DNA of 64,000 bases, from positions 806,001 through 870,000 of the forward strand of contig NZ_VTOW01000002.1 of assembly GCF_012184425.1 (NCBI RefSeq), written 5' to 3'. The DNA comes from Candidatus Manganitrophus noduliformans. Lineage in GTDB: Bacteria; Nitrospirota; Nitrospiria; SBBL01; Manganitrophaceae. Positions 1 through 11,100 of the stretch are shown piece by piece (the first letter of the stretch is position 1; each line of letters begins with the position of its first letter). The notes under the pieces are model-generated. The model saw only the letters and a list, made by a program, of their open reading frames with translations. It did not search any database and had not been told where the DNA came from. The translations under genes were made by a program, and so were the position numbers.

Positions 1-1158
1 CAGGATGATGGCATCATAGTAGCCCTCATGGAGGGCCTCGTCCAGCTTGAGACCATATTCATGCTCCACTTCGTTCGTGTCGGCCCAGGGATCATAGATG
101 TGCACATTGGCATTGTACTGCTTTAACTCTTGAATAATGTCGACAACGCGGGTATTTCGGATGTCGGGACAGTTCTCTTTGAACGTCAGCCCGAGGATGA
201 GGATGTCGCTCCCGACCACCGGAATTCCCTTTTTCGTCATCAACTTCACGACCTGCCCCGCGACATGGCTTCCCATACCGTCATTGATCCGCCGTCCGGC
301 GAGGATCACCTCGGGGTGATAGCCGACCTCTTGTGCTTTGTGCGTCAAATAATACGGATCGACGCCGATGCAATGCCCGCCGACCAGTCCCGGAGAGAAC
401 TTGAGAAAATTCCATTTCGTTCCGGCGGCCCTCAACACCGCCTCCGTGTCGATCCCCAAACGACTGAAGAGAAGAGCCAGCTCATTGATGAGTGCGATAT
501 TCACATCGCGCTGCGTGTTTTCGATGACTTTCGCCGCCTCGGCCACGCGGATCGATTCCGCGCGGTGGGTCCCGGCAACGATAATTGACTTATAGACGGC
601 ATCCACCATCTCCAAGGTTTCCGGTGTCGAGCCGGAGACGACCTTAAGAATCTTGGTGACGGTATGTTCTTTATCTCCCGGATTGATCCGCTCCGGAGAG
701 TAACCTGCAAAGAAGTCGCGGTTGAATTTCAGACCCGACTTCTGCTCCAGAATCGGCACACAGATCTCCTCGGTCACCCCGGGATAAACGGTCGATTCAT
801 AAACGACAACGTCCCCTTTTTTTAAAACCGCTCCGACACTCTCCGTCGCTTTGACCACGGGTGTGAGATCGGGACGCTTATGTGCATCAATCGGTGTAGG
901 AACGGTCACGATAAAAAAATTGCACTCTTTGATCCCTTGCCGGTCAGTCGTATAGACAAGCTTTTTTGCTGCGCGAAGGGCTTCTTCCGACACCTCCAGG
1001 GTGGCATCGAATCCTTTCTGGAGCGCTTCAACCCGTTTCGAATTGATATCAAAACCGACCGTCTTAAATTTTTTCCCGAATTCAACCGCCAGCGGGAGTC
1101 CGACGTACCCCAAGCCGATAATTGCGATCTTGATCCGGTCTTCCAATTTTTCCGTCAT
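1..1158 (-). CDS. nucleotide-sugar 6-dehydrogenase (TviB/WbpO type), C-terminus cut by window edge
   Basis: Oxidises a UDP-N-acetylhexosamine to its uronic acid with two NAD+ turnovers, a cytoplasmic step in surface polysaccharide synthesis. Translating the minus strand from ATG at 1158 gives 386 codons without a stop. The N-terminal Rossmann motif is [20 protein letters not shown] (about residues 10-29). The middle has [12 protein letters not shown] and [15 protein letters not shown], and the catalytic cysteine lies in [15 protein letters not shown]. The C-terminal UDP-binding part begins at [18 protein letters not shown]. The wording of the Cys segment resembles UDP-GlcNAc/GalNAc dehydrogenases (TviB, WbpO) more than UDP-glucose dehydrogenase, but the substrate is inferred. 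About 40 residues are missing beyond position 1. An AGAGGGGAATCG Shine-Dalgarno segment precedes the ATG. Confidence 0.93.
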   Translation of the reverse strand, partial: MTEKLEDRIKIAIIGLGYVGLPLAVEFGKKFKTVGFDINSKRVEALQKGFDATLEVSEEALRAAKKLVYTTDRQGIKECNFFIVTVPTPIDAHKRPDLTPVVKATESVGAVLKKGDVVVYESTVYPGVTEEICVPILEQKSGLKFNRDFFAGYSPERINPGDKEHTVTKILKVVSGSTPETLEMVDAVYKSIIVAGTHRAESIRVAEAAKVIENTQRDVNIALINELALLFSRLGIDTEAVLRAAGTKWNFLKFSPGLVGGHCIGVDPYYLTHKAQEVGYHPEVILAGRRINDGMGSHVAGQVVKLMTKKGIPVVGSDILILGLTFKENCPDIRNTRVVDIIQELKQYNANVHIYDPWADTNEVEHEYGLKLDEALHEGYYDAIIL

Positions 1159-1174
1159 CGATTCCCCTCTTTAT

Positions 1175-1203
1175 TTTCTAGGAGAAGTGTAACAAACTTT
1201 CAA
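1175..1203 (-). promoter_or_regulatory. putative sigma-70 promoter for the nucleotide-sugar dehydrogenase
   Basis: On the minus strand TTGAAA (1203-1198) is followed after 17 bases by TAGAAA (1180-1175), about 16 bases upstream of the ATG at 1158. The match is moderate and by eye only. An overlapping alternative is TTGGAC with TTACAC further upstream. Confidence 0.45.
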
Positions 1204-1253
1204 AACCTTGTCCAAGAATAAGTCGAACGAAAGGCGCTCTCTCCCGATGCAAG

Positions 1254-3062
1254 CTAGCTTAATTTGGCAGAGACCGTTGGAGCAAGACGCTCGGCCTCTT
1301 CCAGCATTTGCTCCAGGAAACGGAGTCCTCCTTGCCAGAAATCACGCTTCGTAATATCCAGCCCAATTTTTTCCCGGATCAGTTGATTAGGCGATTGCGA
1401 GCCCCCGGCCGAGAGAAGCTCGAGATATTTCGGGACGAAACCGGCGCCCTCTTCCAGGTATTTTTGATACAAAGCGAGGACAAGGAGATGTCCGAAAGCG
1501 TAGGCGTAGGTATAAAAAGGGGAGTGAATAAAATGGGAGATGTACATCCACCACCATCGATAATCATCGGTCAGGGTCAACGCGTCGCCGAACATCGCAC
1601 GGTTCTCTGAAAGCCAAAGTTGATTGATTCGATCCGGGCTGAGTTCCCCCTCCGTCCGCCGCGCCGCATGCACCCTCTGCTCAAATCGGCAGAGAACCAC
1701 CTGCCGGAAGATCGTTGCGAAACTCTCCTCGAGCTTTTCCATCAGAAGGGCCAATCTCTGCTTCGGATCCTGTTCCTCCGTTCGTAAACGATGAAAGACA
1801 AGCATCTCGGCAAAGACGCTGGCGGTCTCTGCAGTGGTGAGCGGCGTATCAAAGTTGAAGTAATTTTGCTTGCGGGACACCCACTGATGCACCCCATGTC
1901 CGAGCTCGTGCGCCAGGGTCATCACGTCACGGGGGTTCCCGAGATAATTGACGAAGACATACGGATGGACGCTCGGAACGGTGCCGTGACTGAAGGCCCC
2001 TCCCCGCTTACCGGGGCGAACGGGGGCATCGATCCAGTTTTTTTCGAAGAAAAGCGCGGCGATCTCGGCCACCTGCGGCGAGAAGTCGGTAAAAGCCGAG
2101 AGGACCTGCCCCTTTGCCTTATCGAAAGGGATCGGCTCCGTTCTGGCAGTCATCGGAGCATAACGGTCGTAGTCGTAGAGTTGATCCAGACCGAGTTGCG
2201 CTTTCTTCAATCGATAATAGCGAGCGACCAAGCCGTAGTAGGATTCGCAGGCGGCGAGAAGCGCATCGACCGCGGCAGGCTCGATTTCGTTCGATAAATT
2301 CCGGGAGGCCATCGGGTCCGGAAAATGGCGCAGCCGGTCATCGCTGGCATGATCGGCCACAATTTGATTGAAGATGAATGTAAAAAGCGGGGCGTTCCGC
2401 TCCAACCCTTCGGTCAGTCCTTTGGCCGCCGCCCGCCGGACCTCGCGCTGCGGCTCATAAAGCAAAGCGAGCGCCTCCTGCTCGGTGAGTGAACGGCGCT
2501 CTCCGTCGATATCAACTTGAAATTGAATCTGATTGATCGTTTCATCAAAGAGCCGTTGGAAGGCGCGGATGCCGGTGTTCGCCTTTTCCTCCAAGATTTT
2601 TTCTTCGGCCTCCGAAAGCCGATGCGGCGCCCATTTTCGGATCGAATCCAAGAAATGACGATATCTCGACAGCTCGGGCGCTTGCATCCATTCCTCGGCC
2701 TTTTTCTCCGGAACCGCGGTCCATTCCAATTCAAAAAAGAGAAGATGCCGCTGGAGTTCGGTAAAACGCTCCTGCGTTCGCTGAAGGAGCGCCCCATGTT
2801 TTGGATTCTGCGTATCGGCGGCGAAAACAAGGTAAGCGTAAGCAAGAACCCGATCGACCCCCTCCCGGATCGATTCCAACTCTTCCAGCGCTTCGAAAAA
2901 ACGCTTTCCGGTCAGCTCGCCCGAAAGAATGCGGCCCCGATATTGTTGCTCGAACCGTTCGGCCCGTTGAAGCGAATCGCGGAGATCGGCCTCGATTTTG
3001 GGATCATCGATCCCTTGATACAAATCGCTCAAATTCCAAGTCGGCAATCCGGACGCTTTCAA
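1254..3062 (-). CDS. pepF: oligoendopeptidase F (M3 family metallopeptidase)
   Basis: A cytoplasmic zinc peptidase that cleaves short peptides (about 7-17 residues) and recycles peptide fragments. The 602-residue product has the M3 signature MTLAHELGHGVHQW (HExxH zinc ligands and catalytic Glu), with the third ligand in the following ETASVFAEML segment, and the family-typical N-terminus (LPTWNLSDLYQG). Length matches PepF (about 600). The best start is TTG at 3062: it has GAGGAGAAGGAA six bases upstream and no in-frame ATG lies close by. It is monocistronic as far as can be seen, with the sugar dehydrogenase about 100 bases downstream on the same strand. Confidence 0.95.
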   Translation of the reverse strand: MKASGLPTWNLSDLYQGIDDPKIEADLRDSLQRAERFEQQYRGRILSGELTGKRFFEALEELESIREGVDRVLAYAYLVFAADTQNPKHGALLQRTQERFTELQRHLLFFELEWTAVPEKKAEEWMQAPELSRYRHFLDSIRKWAPHRLSEAEEKILEEKANTGIRAFQRLFDETINQIQFQVDIDGERRSLTEQEALALLYEPQREVRRAAAKGLTEGLERNAPLFTFIFNQIVADHASDDRLRHFPDPMASRNLSNEIEPAAVDALLAACESYYGLVARYYRLKKAQLGLDQLYDYDRYAPMTARTEPIPFDKAKGQVLSAFTDFSPQVAEIAALFFEKNWIDAPVRPGKRGGAFSHGTVPSVHPYVFVNYLGNPRDVMTLAHELGHGVHQWVSRKQNYFNFDTPLTTAETASVFAEMLVFHRLRTEEQDPKQRLALLMEKLEESFATIFRQVVLCRFEQRVHAARRTEGELSPDRINQLWLSENRAMFGDALTLTDDYRWWWMYISHFIHSPFYTYAYAFGHLLVLALYQKYLEEGAGFVPKYLELLSAGGSQSPNQLIREKIGLDITKRDFWQGGLRFLEQMLEEAERLAPTVSAKLS

Positions 3063-3210
3063 TTCCTTCTCCTCATCCGTGGGTACGCTCTCAAATCCAT
3101 CAGAATTACAATATCATAAACGATGAATTCCCTGGAACATAAAAATATCGGTCGGCTCAACGGACCGACAATCCGACCTTCTTCTTCAGAGCCGATCATC
3201 TTACAGCAAT

Positions 3211-3239
3211 TTGACAGATTTCCGGTCGAGAGATAGTCT
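3211..3239 (+). promoter_or_regulatory. putative sigma-70 promoter for the FG-GAP lipoprotein
   Basis: A perfect -35 TTGACA (3211-3216), a 17-base spacer and TAGTCT (3234-3239) sit just before the ATG at 3251. The -10 is weak, and the short distance to the start would give a nearly leaderless transcript, so the call is tentative. Confidence 0.4.
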
Positions 3240-3250
3240 TTTAAATACCG

Positions 3251-4699
3251 ATGGAACTCGCATTTTTCATACCGGATCGGTTATTTCTCCGATCTATCTT
3301 TGCTCGAATTCCCCTCTGTTTAGGGGTATTCTTATCCGTCTTCGTCGCCGCTTGCGGCGGCGGTGGCGGCGGAGGAGGGGGCGGCACGGATCCTCCGCCG
3401 CCTGTCATCGCCGAGATTGAAGTCTCCCCGACGGCCGTGACCATCTCAAAAACAGGTTCCCTACAGTTCAGTGCAACCGCACGGGATGCGGACGGAACAT
3501 CGATCTCCAGTGTGACGTTTACCTGGTCTTCGAACAATCCGGATATTGTCAGCATCGACGCCAACGGCCTCGCCTCCGGCATCGCGGAAGGGACGGCGAT
3601 CATCACCGCCTCCGCGGATGGGGTCTCCGGAACAACGGCGGTGGAAGTGACTTTCCGTCTCTTCTCTAGCCCGACCACCCATCTTGTGGGAACCACCCCT
3701 TCAGTAGTGACTGCCGGCGATTTTAACAATGACAGTTTCGTGGACTTAGTCACCGCAAATGTAGACGACAACTCCATTTCACTCTTGAAAGGGACGGGGA
3801 ACGGACTATTCTCGGCCGCCGAGACTTTCTCGGTCGGCGTTTTTCCTCAATCGCTTGCTTCAGGACGTTTTGGGCCCGATTCATTTGACGATCTGGCCGT
3901 TGTGAATTTCGGAGATTCATCCATCTCTCTTTTCCTGGGGATTCATACCGGAATCGGCCCAACCACGGGAATTCCTTCCTCCGGCAACGGTCCCATCGCA
4001 ATCGTGACGGCCGACTTCGACAACGACGACAACCAAGACCTCGCCACCGCCAATCTTTCCACAAGCGATATTTCTCTATTCCTCGGAAACGGAGACGGAA
4101 CTTTCCAATCTCCGCTTCCTTTTCCGAGCGAAGGGAGCGGGCCCATCGCGCTTCTTGCCGCTGACCTGGATAAAGATGGAAGAACCGATCTGGCCGTCGT
4201 ACTCGGATCAGACGACAAAGTTGCGATTTTGCTCAATGACGGCGCGGGCGGTTTTGACAGCCCGGAGCCGCCGATTTCCGTCGGAACGGGTCCCAATGCA
4301 ATGATCTCCGGAGATTGGGACAGTGATGGGAATATCGATCTGGCCGTGGTCAACAGTGCCAGCGCCGATCTCACTCTGTTGTTTGGAGACGGCGCCGGAA
4401 ATTTTTCAGCTCAAACGTTACCGCTCGCCGGGGGCGAACACCCCGAGTTTGCCGCGACGGGAGACTTCGATAATGATGGAAAACCGGACATCGCGGTTTC
4501 CGACAGCGCCAATAATACCCTCTCCGTTTTGCTCAATATCGGCGGCGGTCTCTTCTCCGATCCGATTCAACAATCGACCGGTGACGGCCCCCTGGCCATC
4601 TCGGCCGAAGATCTGAACGGAGACGCAAAAGACGACCTGGTCGTCACCAATGCCGGCGACAACACCCTCTCCGTCTTTTTTAATGCAGATCCCAACTAA
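3251..4699 (+). CDS. lipoprotein with Ig-like (BIG2) domain and FG-GAP/VCBS repeats
   Basis: Predicted exported lipoprotein of 482 residues. A hydrophobic signal ends in a lipobox (VFVAAC, Cys about residue 35), followed at once by a run of ten glycines and TDPPPP, a flexible tether. Residues ~50-135 form a bacterial Ig-like BIG2 domain (IEVSPTAVTISKTGSLQFSA ... GLASGIAEGTAIITA). Residues ~145-480 contain about seven repeats of the integrin-alpha-like FG-GAP/VCBS type, each with a Ca-binding-like DFNNDSFVDL / DLDKDGRTDL core. These families serve in cell-surface adhesion or matrix binding; the ligand here is unknown. It lies upstream of the riboswitch-controlled secretion block but has its own promoter. 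Confidence 0.88.
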   Translation: MELAFFIPDRLFLRSIFARIPLCLGVFLSVFVAACGGGGGGGGGGTDPPPPVIAEIEVSPTAVTISKTGSLQFSATARDADGTSISSVTFTWSSNNPDIVSIDANGLASGIAEGTAIITASADGVSGTTAVEVTFRLFSSPTTHLVGTTPSVVTAGDFNNDSFVDLVTANVDDNSISLLKGTGNGLFSAAETFSVGVFPQSLASGRFGPDSFDDLAVVNFGDSSISLFLGIHTGIGPTTGIPSSGNGPIAIVTADFDNDDNQDLATANLSTSDISLFLGNGDGTFQSPLPFPSEGSGPIALLAADLDKDGRTDLAVVLGSDDKVAILLNDGAGGFDSPEPPISVGTGPNAMISGDWDSDGNIDLAVVNSASADLTLLFGDGAGNFSAQTLPLAGGEHPEFAATGDFDNDGKPDIAVSDSANNTLSVLLNIGGGLFSDPIQQSTGDGPLAISAEDLNGDAKDDLVVTNAGDNTLSVFFNADPN

Positions 4700-4740
4700 T
4701 TTACCGTTCCACATAATACAATGTTGGGATACTATTTATA

Positions 4741-4769
4741 TTGACGTAACGACATCCCCGCCGTATATT
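4741..4769 (+). promoter_or_regulatory. sigma-70 promoter driving the riboswitch transcript
   Basis: TTGACG (4741-4746), a 17-base spacer and TATATT (4764-4769) give near-consensus -35 and -10 boxes. Transcription would start about 4776, just ahead of the aptamer that begins at 4793, as expected for a riboswitch leader. Confidence 0.75.
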
Positions 4770-4792
4770 AAAAGTTACATAAAGACACCCAT

Positions 4793-4895
4793 GATGCCAC
4801 CGACAAGAGCTACCCTCCTCGAAAGAGACGGGGCGCAAAGTCCTTGACCTAAGTCCCATAAGGATATGGTTGCAAGGATTACCGAAGCGGCAATC
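4793..4895 (+). promoter_or_regulatory. GEMM-I cyclic dinucleotide riboswitch aptamer (c-di-GMP-I family, A at the specificity position)
   Basis: The aptamer shows the hallmarks of the GEMM-I class. P1 pairs GATGCC (4793-4798) with GGCAATC (4889-4895). A hairpin carries a GAAA tetraloop (4821-4824), followed by the conserved GGCGCAAAG (4832-4840). A second helix pairs TCCTTG (4841-4846) with CAAGGA (4873-4878). It carries the classical 11-nt tetraloop receptor CCTAAG (4848-4853) / TATGG (4865-4869), and ends in TTACCGA. Alignment by eye with the Vibrio Vc2 aptamer places CGACAAGAGCTACCC over CGCACAGGGCAAACC. The Vc2 base G20 that contacts the ligand is then A here, the change that marks GEMM-Ib aptamers binding 3',3'-cGAMP. 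A terminator follows directly, so control is probably transcriptional. Confidence 0.88.
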
Positions 4896-4899
4896 GCTC

Positions 4900-4935
4900 G
4901 AAGCTCATCCACAAAGGTGGTATGAGCTTTTTTTA
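4900..4935 (+). terminator. Rho-independent terminator, expression platform of the riboswitch
   Basis: AAGCTCATCCAC pairs with GTGGTATGAGCTT (one bulged T) around an AAAG loop, followed by a run of seven T. It begins five bases after the aptamer P1 helix, the usual position for a GEMM-I expression platform. Whether ligand binding turns expression on or off cannot be read from the sequence alone. Confidence 0.85.
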
Positions 4936-5177
4936 GTACGAAACTGAAAAATGAGGGGTCGCTTGCGATGAGTTCAGGTCAACCAGGAATGTCGAAACGG
5001 CACAACCGACATCATTGTGCGGTCGTTCCTGTTGACTGTGAGCGGTGTGACGATATACTTGACTCAGGATATACCGATAGTAAATTTTATTCATCCGGCG
5101 GGGAGGACCCGAAAACGGGAAAACCGGCCTGTCGGCAAGTAAGCTCGGCGAGAATTTTCCAAGAGGAAGGGCACTTC
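4936..5177 (+). other. long 5' leader between riboswitch terminator and the giant gene
   Basis: About 240 bases without a convincing gene. The reading frame of the giant protein is open upstream to 4968, but that segment (for example CHC- and Cys-rich HNRHHCAVV, ERCDD) precedes a proper signal peptide and is unlikely to be translated. It contains small inverted repeats, such as CCCG AAAA CGGG near 5108-5120 and GGCACAA/TTGTGC near 4998-5022, so further RNA structure is possible. Confidence 0.5.
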
Positions 5178-8100
5178 GTGAGGAAACGATCACCGTTCGG
5201 TAAAAGACCCTCATCTCTGCGCCTTTTTCCTGTTATTGCCGGCTTGCTTGCGATTCTTCTCAATGCCGCATCCAGTCTTGCTGAAACCCTCACTTTGCAT
5301 CCGAGCGGCCAAAACTCCAATTTCAGCGCATCGGGAACTTGGACGGTCGTCGGGGGCGGGTTCACCTATGCAAACGTCTGGGACGCCAACGACAGTGATG
5401 CGAGCTACATCGAAAATACGGCTTTAGGCAATAAAATCTACATGGATTTGGACGACACGACGCTTGTCGGATTCGTGATCAACGATGTTCAAGTTTTTGC
5501 CATGGCCCGCGCTGCGGGGTCGTCGAGCACCGGCATTCAGTTGGGATTTCGGGCCGGGCCGACCGACACAACCGACCGTCTCGGCAGCACCAGAACGGTC
5601 CGAAGCAGCTCTTACCGAAGTTATTCCGGGAACCTCTATACAACCAATCCGAGAACCAGCGCCCCCTGGACCTGGGACGACATCAACTCATTGATTCCGA
5701 TCGTGCAGCATTCAACCGACTCCGACGCCCTTCGGGTCACCGAACTTTTTGTGAGAGTCAATTTTACAAAGGCCCTCTCCCCTTCCGGGAAGAATGCGCT
5801 CTCCACAGGATGGACCTTCACTCCCGGCGGGTCAGAGGCCACCGCTCTTGACACCTCCAACGGCGACACTTCCTACGCGGCAAGCACCGTACTTGACGAA
5901 ACGCTCTATATGGACCTGGACGATTTCCCCGCTTCAACGACCATGATCACCGGCGTCCGGCTGAACGTGGTAGCGCGCTGTGCCACCATTCCGTGCAATC
6001 TGCAGATCGGGATCCGGACCAACGGCGTCGATTTTCTTAAAAGCTTTGATGAGGTGCCGGGCGCCGGTACCATCTACTCCATCGGGGCCACCAGCATCCA
6101 TGGAAACGCCACCAGCTTTACATCCCAGCTGGCGGCCGGAAGTCAGATTACGGCGATGGGACAAACCCGAACGGTCGCTTCCGTCAGCGATCGGAACGAT
6201 CTTACGGTCAGCTCCGCCTTCAGCCCGCAGTTGCCGAACGATGACGATTTGGCGGTGCCGTTCACCTTCCTCGGCGGAACGACGAGTTATCAAACATTTA
6301 GCGGCGATTTCTTCACCCGCAATCCGGCGACGCTCGCCCCCTGGAGCTGGGACGACATCAATAACATGATGGGGGTCGTCAAACATGTCACCAATGCAAA
6401 CGGTCTTCGGGTCACCCAGATGTATCTCTCGATCAATTACATCGCCCCGGTGGCGCTCTCCTATAGTCCGGATACCGGTTTTGGATCGACCGGCGGCGTC
6501 TTTCCCAAAGGGGGCGGGGCCGCCACCCCGTTTACGTATAAAGTCGTCTATACCAATTTAAACAACAATGCACCGACCTCCATCAAAGTTCATATCGACG
6601 GCGACGGCGGACACGACATGGTCCGGGATACCAGCGCGGAACAGCCCGAATTTAGGGATGGAGACTTTGAAAACGGCGAGCAGTACACCTACACGGCTGC
6701 TTCCCTCTCCTCCGGCCAGCATACCTATTACTTCGCCGCCTCGGACGGATCGGACAGCACCCAGAAACCGACCGCCGGAACGCTCGCGGGCCCGGGGGTC
6801 GAGATCCCCGCGGGGACGAGCACGATCCTTCCTTCCGGCGAAAATGCACTGAGCATCGGAGACTGGGGCTTTAACGGGGCGGATGCATCGACCGCCCTCG
6901 ACACCAGCGACGGGAACACCTCCTATGCCGACCTCAACGCCTCAGACAGGGGAGAGGTCCTCTATATCGACATGGACGACTCCGCCCTGACCGGTTCGAT
7001 CACCTCGGTTCAGGTTTCGGCGGTGATGTGCTCGGTGACCACCTCGCTGGCAAACGTTCGGATCGGCCTCCGGTTGAACGGGACCGACTACGTCAGCACC
7101 GCCTTCAACGTGGCGAATAGCTCGAGTTGCGGGACCTATACGACTTATACCCCGGCCAGCGCCCTCTACGCGATCAATCCCGACACGGGAAAAGGGTGGA
7201 CCTGGGACGACCTCAACGAGATGATCGGGGTGGTCCTCAATGAAAGCAGAGAGGACCTCCGGATCACCCGATTCAGCGTTGCGGTCGTCCATACGCCGGT
7301 CATCCTCTCCTTCGCGGAAGATCCCGGCTACAATTCTCTCGACGGGGTCAGTCCCGACTCCGGAAAAAGCACCACCGCTTTCACCTATAAAGTCATTTAT
7401 AGCCAAGCCAACGGCACGGCACCGGCCGCCAACAACCCCAAGGTCCATATCGACGGCAACGCGACCGGCGTCGCCATGACCCTCGACACCGGCGCCTCCG
7501 ACCCATCGCTCTATAACGGGGATTACCTCGACGGTGAACAATACACCTACACCGCCCCTGCCGGCTACTCCACCGGAACACATAACTATTATTTCAGCGT
7601 CTCCGACGGCACCAACAGTGTCCTCTTCCCGGTCTCCGGAAACTTCAGCGGCCCCGCCGTTTCCCTTCCGGCCGGGAGCTTCACCCTCTTTCCAACCGAT
7701 GTGGCCGATGGAACCGCCGGGTTCAGCTTCTGCAATTCCGGATTTAGGCGCTCCGACTGCTTCAATTCCGAGACCGCCCTCGACACCAACGACGGGGATT
7801 CGAGCTACGCTCGGGGGAGACGCAGCAGCGACCTTCTATTTATGACGATGGATGACGCGCAGGACAACGGCCAATTCATCACGCAGGTCCAGGTCAGCGC
7901 GGTGGTCCGGAGCGAGTCGGGCACGATCAACTTTACCCTCGGGCTCTCCTCCGCCGACAACCACATCGAAGGATCGGTCCTGAGCACCTCTTCAACGAGT
8001 TATGTCACGTTATCGGGGACCGCTTATGGATTCAATCCCCTGACCGGCGCCCCCTGGACCTGGGTCGATATCAAAAACCTGGTCGCGGTCGTGAATCACA

Positions 8101-11100
8101 CCAATAACACCCGGATGCGGATCACACAACTCTATGTCGTCGTCAGCTACGGCCCGGTCCGTTTGCAAAACTCCATCGAGGCCGGTTACATCAGCGACGG
8201 GGTCAGCCCGAACCTTGGAAATACGACAACGTCATTTAAGTTCAAAACGGTTTATTATCAGGTGAATAACGCCGCCCCCGCCGCAGGCAACCCCAAGATC
8301 CATCTCGACGGCAATGCCACCGGAGTCGCCATGACTCTCGATGCAACCGCCGATGCGGCCCTCCGTGACGGCGACTACGCGAATGGCGAACAATACATCT
8401 ACACGACCACCCTTGCGCAGGGAACCCATAATTACTACTTTTCCGCCACCGATGGAACCAACACCGCCCGGCTGCCGGCCGGCACAGCAACCTTCAGCGG
8501 ACCCGATGTCGCCCTCAACGGCGCCGCCCCCAACCTGGCTCCATCCGGAAAAGCGACGATCGTGACCTCTACCGGATGGACCTTCTGCAATGCGACCCCG
8601 ACTTGCAGCACCAACGGTACCAGCACCTACGCCCATACCGTCGCGCTTGACACCAATGATGGGGACACCTCTTTTGCCAGAAGCACCGTCAACGGCGACC
8701 GGCTCTATATGGAGCTCGACGATCCGGCCGCCCTCTCCGACGCCCTTACGATTACTGCCATTCAGTTGTTTGCCGTCGCCCGGGATACCTCCAGCTCGAC
8801 GACCACTGGGTTTGATTTCGGACTGCGGCTCGGCAGCGACGATTACCTCTCGGGAACAACCAAGACCCCGCCCGACGCTTACGGAACGGCTATCGCCGGC
8901 GCCGTCTATACCACCAATCCGGCGACCGGAGAAAACTGGAGCTGGAACGACATCAAAGGGATGAGAGCGGTCATCGTGCATCAGACCAATTCGAATGAAA
9001 TTCGAGTCACGCAACTTTATCTGACCGTCACCTACTCCCCGATCCGGCTCACCTATTCAACCGATCCCAGGTACTTTGACGACGGGGTCGATCCGAACGG
9101 GGGAATTACGACGACGCAATTCAAGTATCGGATTGTCTATACGCAAGCGTACGACCTTGCCCCCGCGGCGGGCTATCCTAAAGTTCACATCGACGGCAAT
9201 GCTACCGGTGTCGCCATGACCCTTGACACGGAGGCCCCTGCAGAGTTGCAAGATGGCGATTATACCAACGGCGAGCAGTATCTCTACGCCACGACGCTTG
9301 GTGCACAGGGAACGCCGCACGACTACTATTTCGACGTCTCGGACGGCACGAATATCGTGCGAACGCCCCTCTCCGGAACCTTGATCGGCCCGGTCGTCTC
9401 CGCCAACGCGCCGACCCTCTCTTTTGCAAGCCAGACGGGATATGCCCTTACGTCGGCAGGCACCGGCACCCTGACAACCTCGGGAACCAGCACCGTCACC
9501 GGAACAGGCACCAGCTTCACGACCCAACTCCAGGTCGGCACAACGATCACCTCGGCCAGCGGACAAACGCGAACGGTCACGGCCATTACAAACGATACAA
9601 GCCTGACGGTAGATACCCCCTTCTCCCCCAATCTCTCCGGGGCCGCGTTCACCTATTCCGTCTGGTCGGGCACCGGCACCTTGACAACCTCGGGGACAAC
9701 AACCGTCACCGGCAGCGGGACCAGCTTCACGAACCAGCTCCAGGTCGGAAGCACGATCACCGCCTCCGGCCAAACCCGGACAGTGACGGCCATCGCGAGC
9801 GATACCTCATTGACGGTCGATACGGCCTTCTCCCCTAATCTCTCCGGCGCATCGTTCACCTTCGTGAACGGCCTCCCCCTCCGAGGGGTGGAGCCGAACA
9901 GCGGAACGGTCAATTCGCAGTTCACCTATAAAATTATCTACACCGACGCCGACAACAATCCCCCCGTGACCGGTTATCCCCGGCTCCTCCTCGATTACAA
10001 TACGGTCGTCCATGCCATGTCGCTCGATACCGGCGCCGCGGCGAGCCTGCGGGATGGAAACTACACGAACGGCGAGCAATATACCGTGACCGTGTACCTC
10101 GATTATCCCGGCACCCACGCCTACTCCTTCGATGCAACCGACGGCGTCACGGCGGTCTTCTGGCCGCTCGACGGCGACGGCTTCCTGGCCCCCTCCGTCA
10201 CCGATTCGGTCAGCTCCGGAATCGTCATTTATCCGGCGAGCCGGAACTCACAGACTACGGGATTCACCTTCTTGGGGACCGATCAGGATCCTTCCACCGC
10301 GCTGGATCCCGGTTATGACGGGAATGGAACCCTCTCAAACGCCTTGTCCTCGACGACGGTCACCGGGGTCGGAAGCAATTTCTCCGCCATGGGCGAGGGT
10401 AGCATTCTCACCGCCGGTTCCCCTCACCAGAAACGGAGGGTCACCGCCATTGCGAACGACACCTCGCTAACCACCGACACCGCTTTTTCCCCCAATTTAA
10501 GCAGCGTCCCCTGGCGCTATGACGGAGATGTCTCCTACGCGCGAGGAACCCGAAACACCCACAGGCTCTACATGAACATGGACGACGTCAGCCGAGGCAC
10601 ATCGGCGATTACTTCGGTTCAACTCTTTGCCATTATCCGGGACAACGGGACCACCGATGTGGACTTCTCGGTCGGGCTCCAGGTCGGCGGGACCGACTAC
10701 ATGACCAGCTACGGCACCCCCGGAACCAGCACTTACACGACCTACGCCGGCGCCCTCCACAACACGAATCCCAAGACCGGCGCGACCTGGACGTGGGACG
10801 ACGTCGAGAGCCTCCTCGGCGTGGTCAAGCATCACGAGGGTTGCAGCCGCTCCTCAAACTGCAGAGAAATCCGGGTCACGCAAATGTATATCCAGGTCAA
10901 TTACAACAGCCTTCCGACCCTCTCCTACTCGCCGGAAGGGGGATACTTCGGCGCCGACGGCATCGATCCCGACGGATGGAACCCGAACCATATTTTCACC
11001 TACAAGGTCGTCTATGCCAGCGGATCGAACTTCGCCCCCACCTCGCTAAAGGTCTTCATCGACGGCGACGGCGGGCACGAGATGATCCATGACGGCGAAT

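Noticed and set aside
4968-5177. N-terminal extension of the giant protein (frame open from 4968)
   Set aside because: The extension precedes a proper signal peptide, and GTG 5178 has a good RBS; a signal peptide would not work from an internal position.
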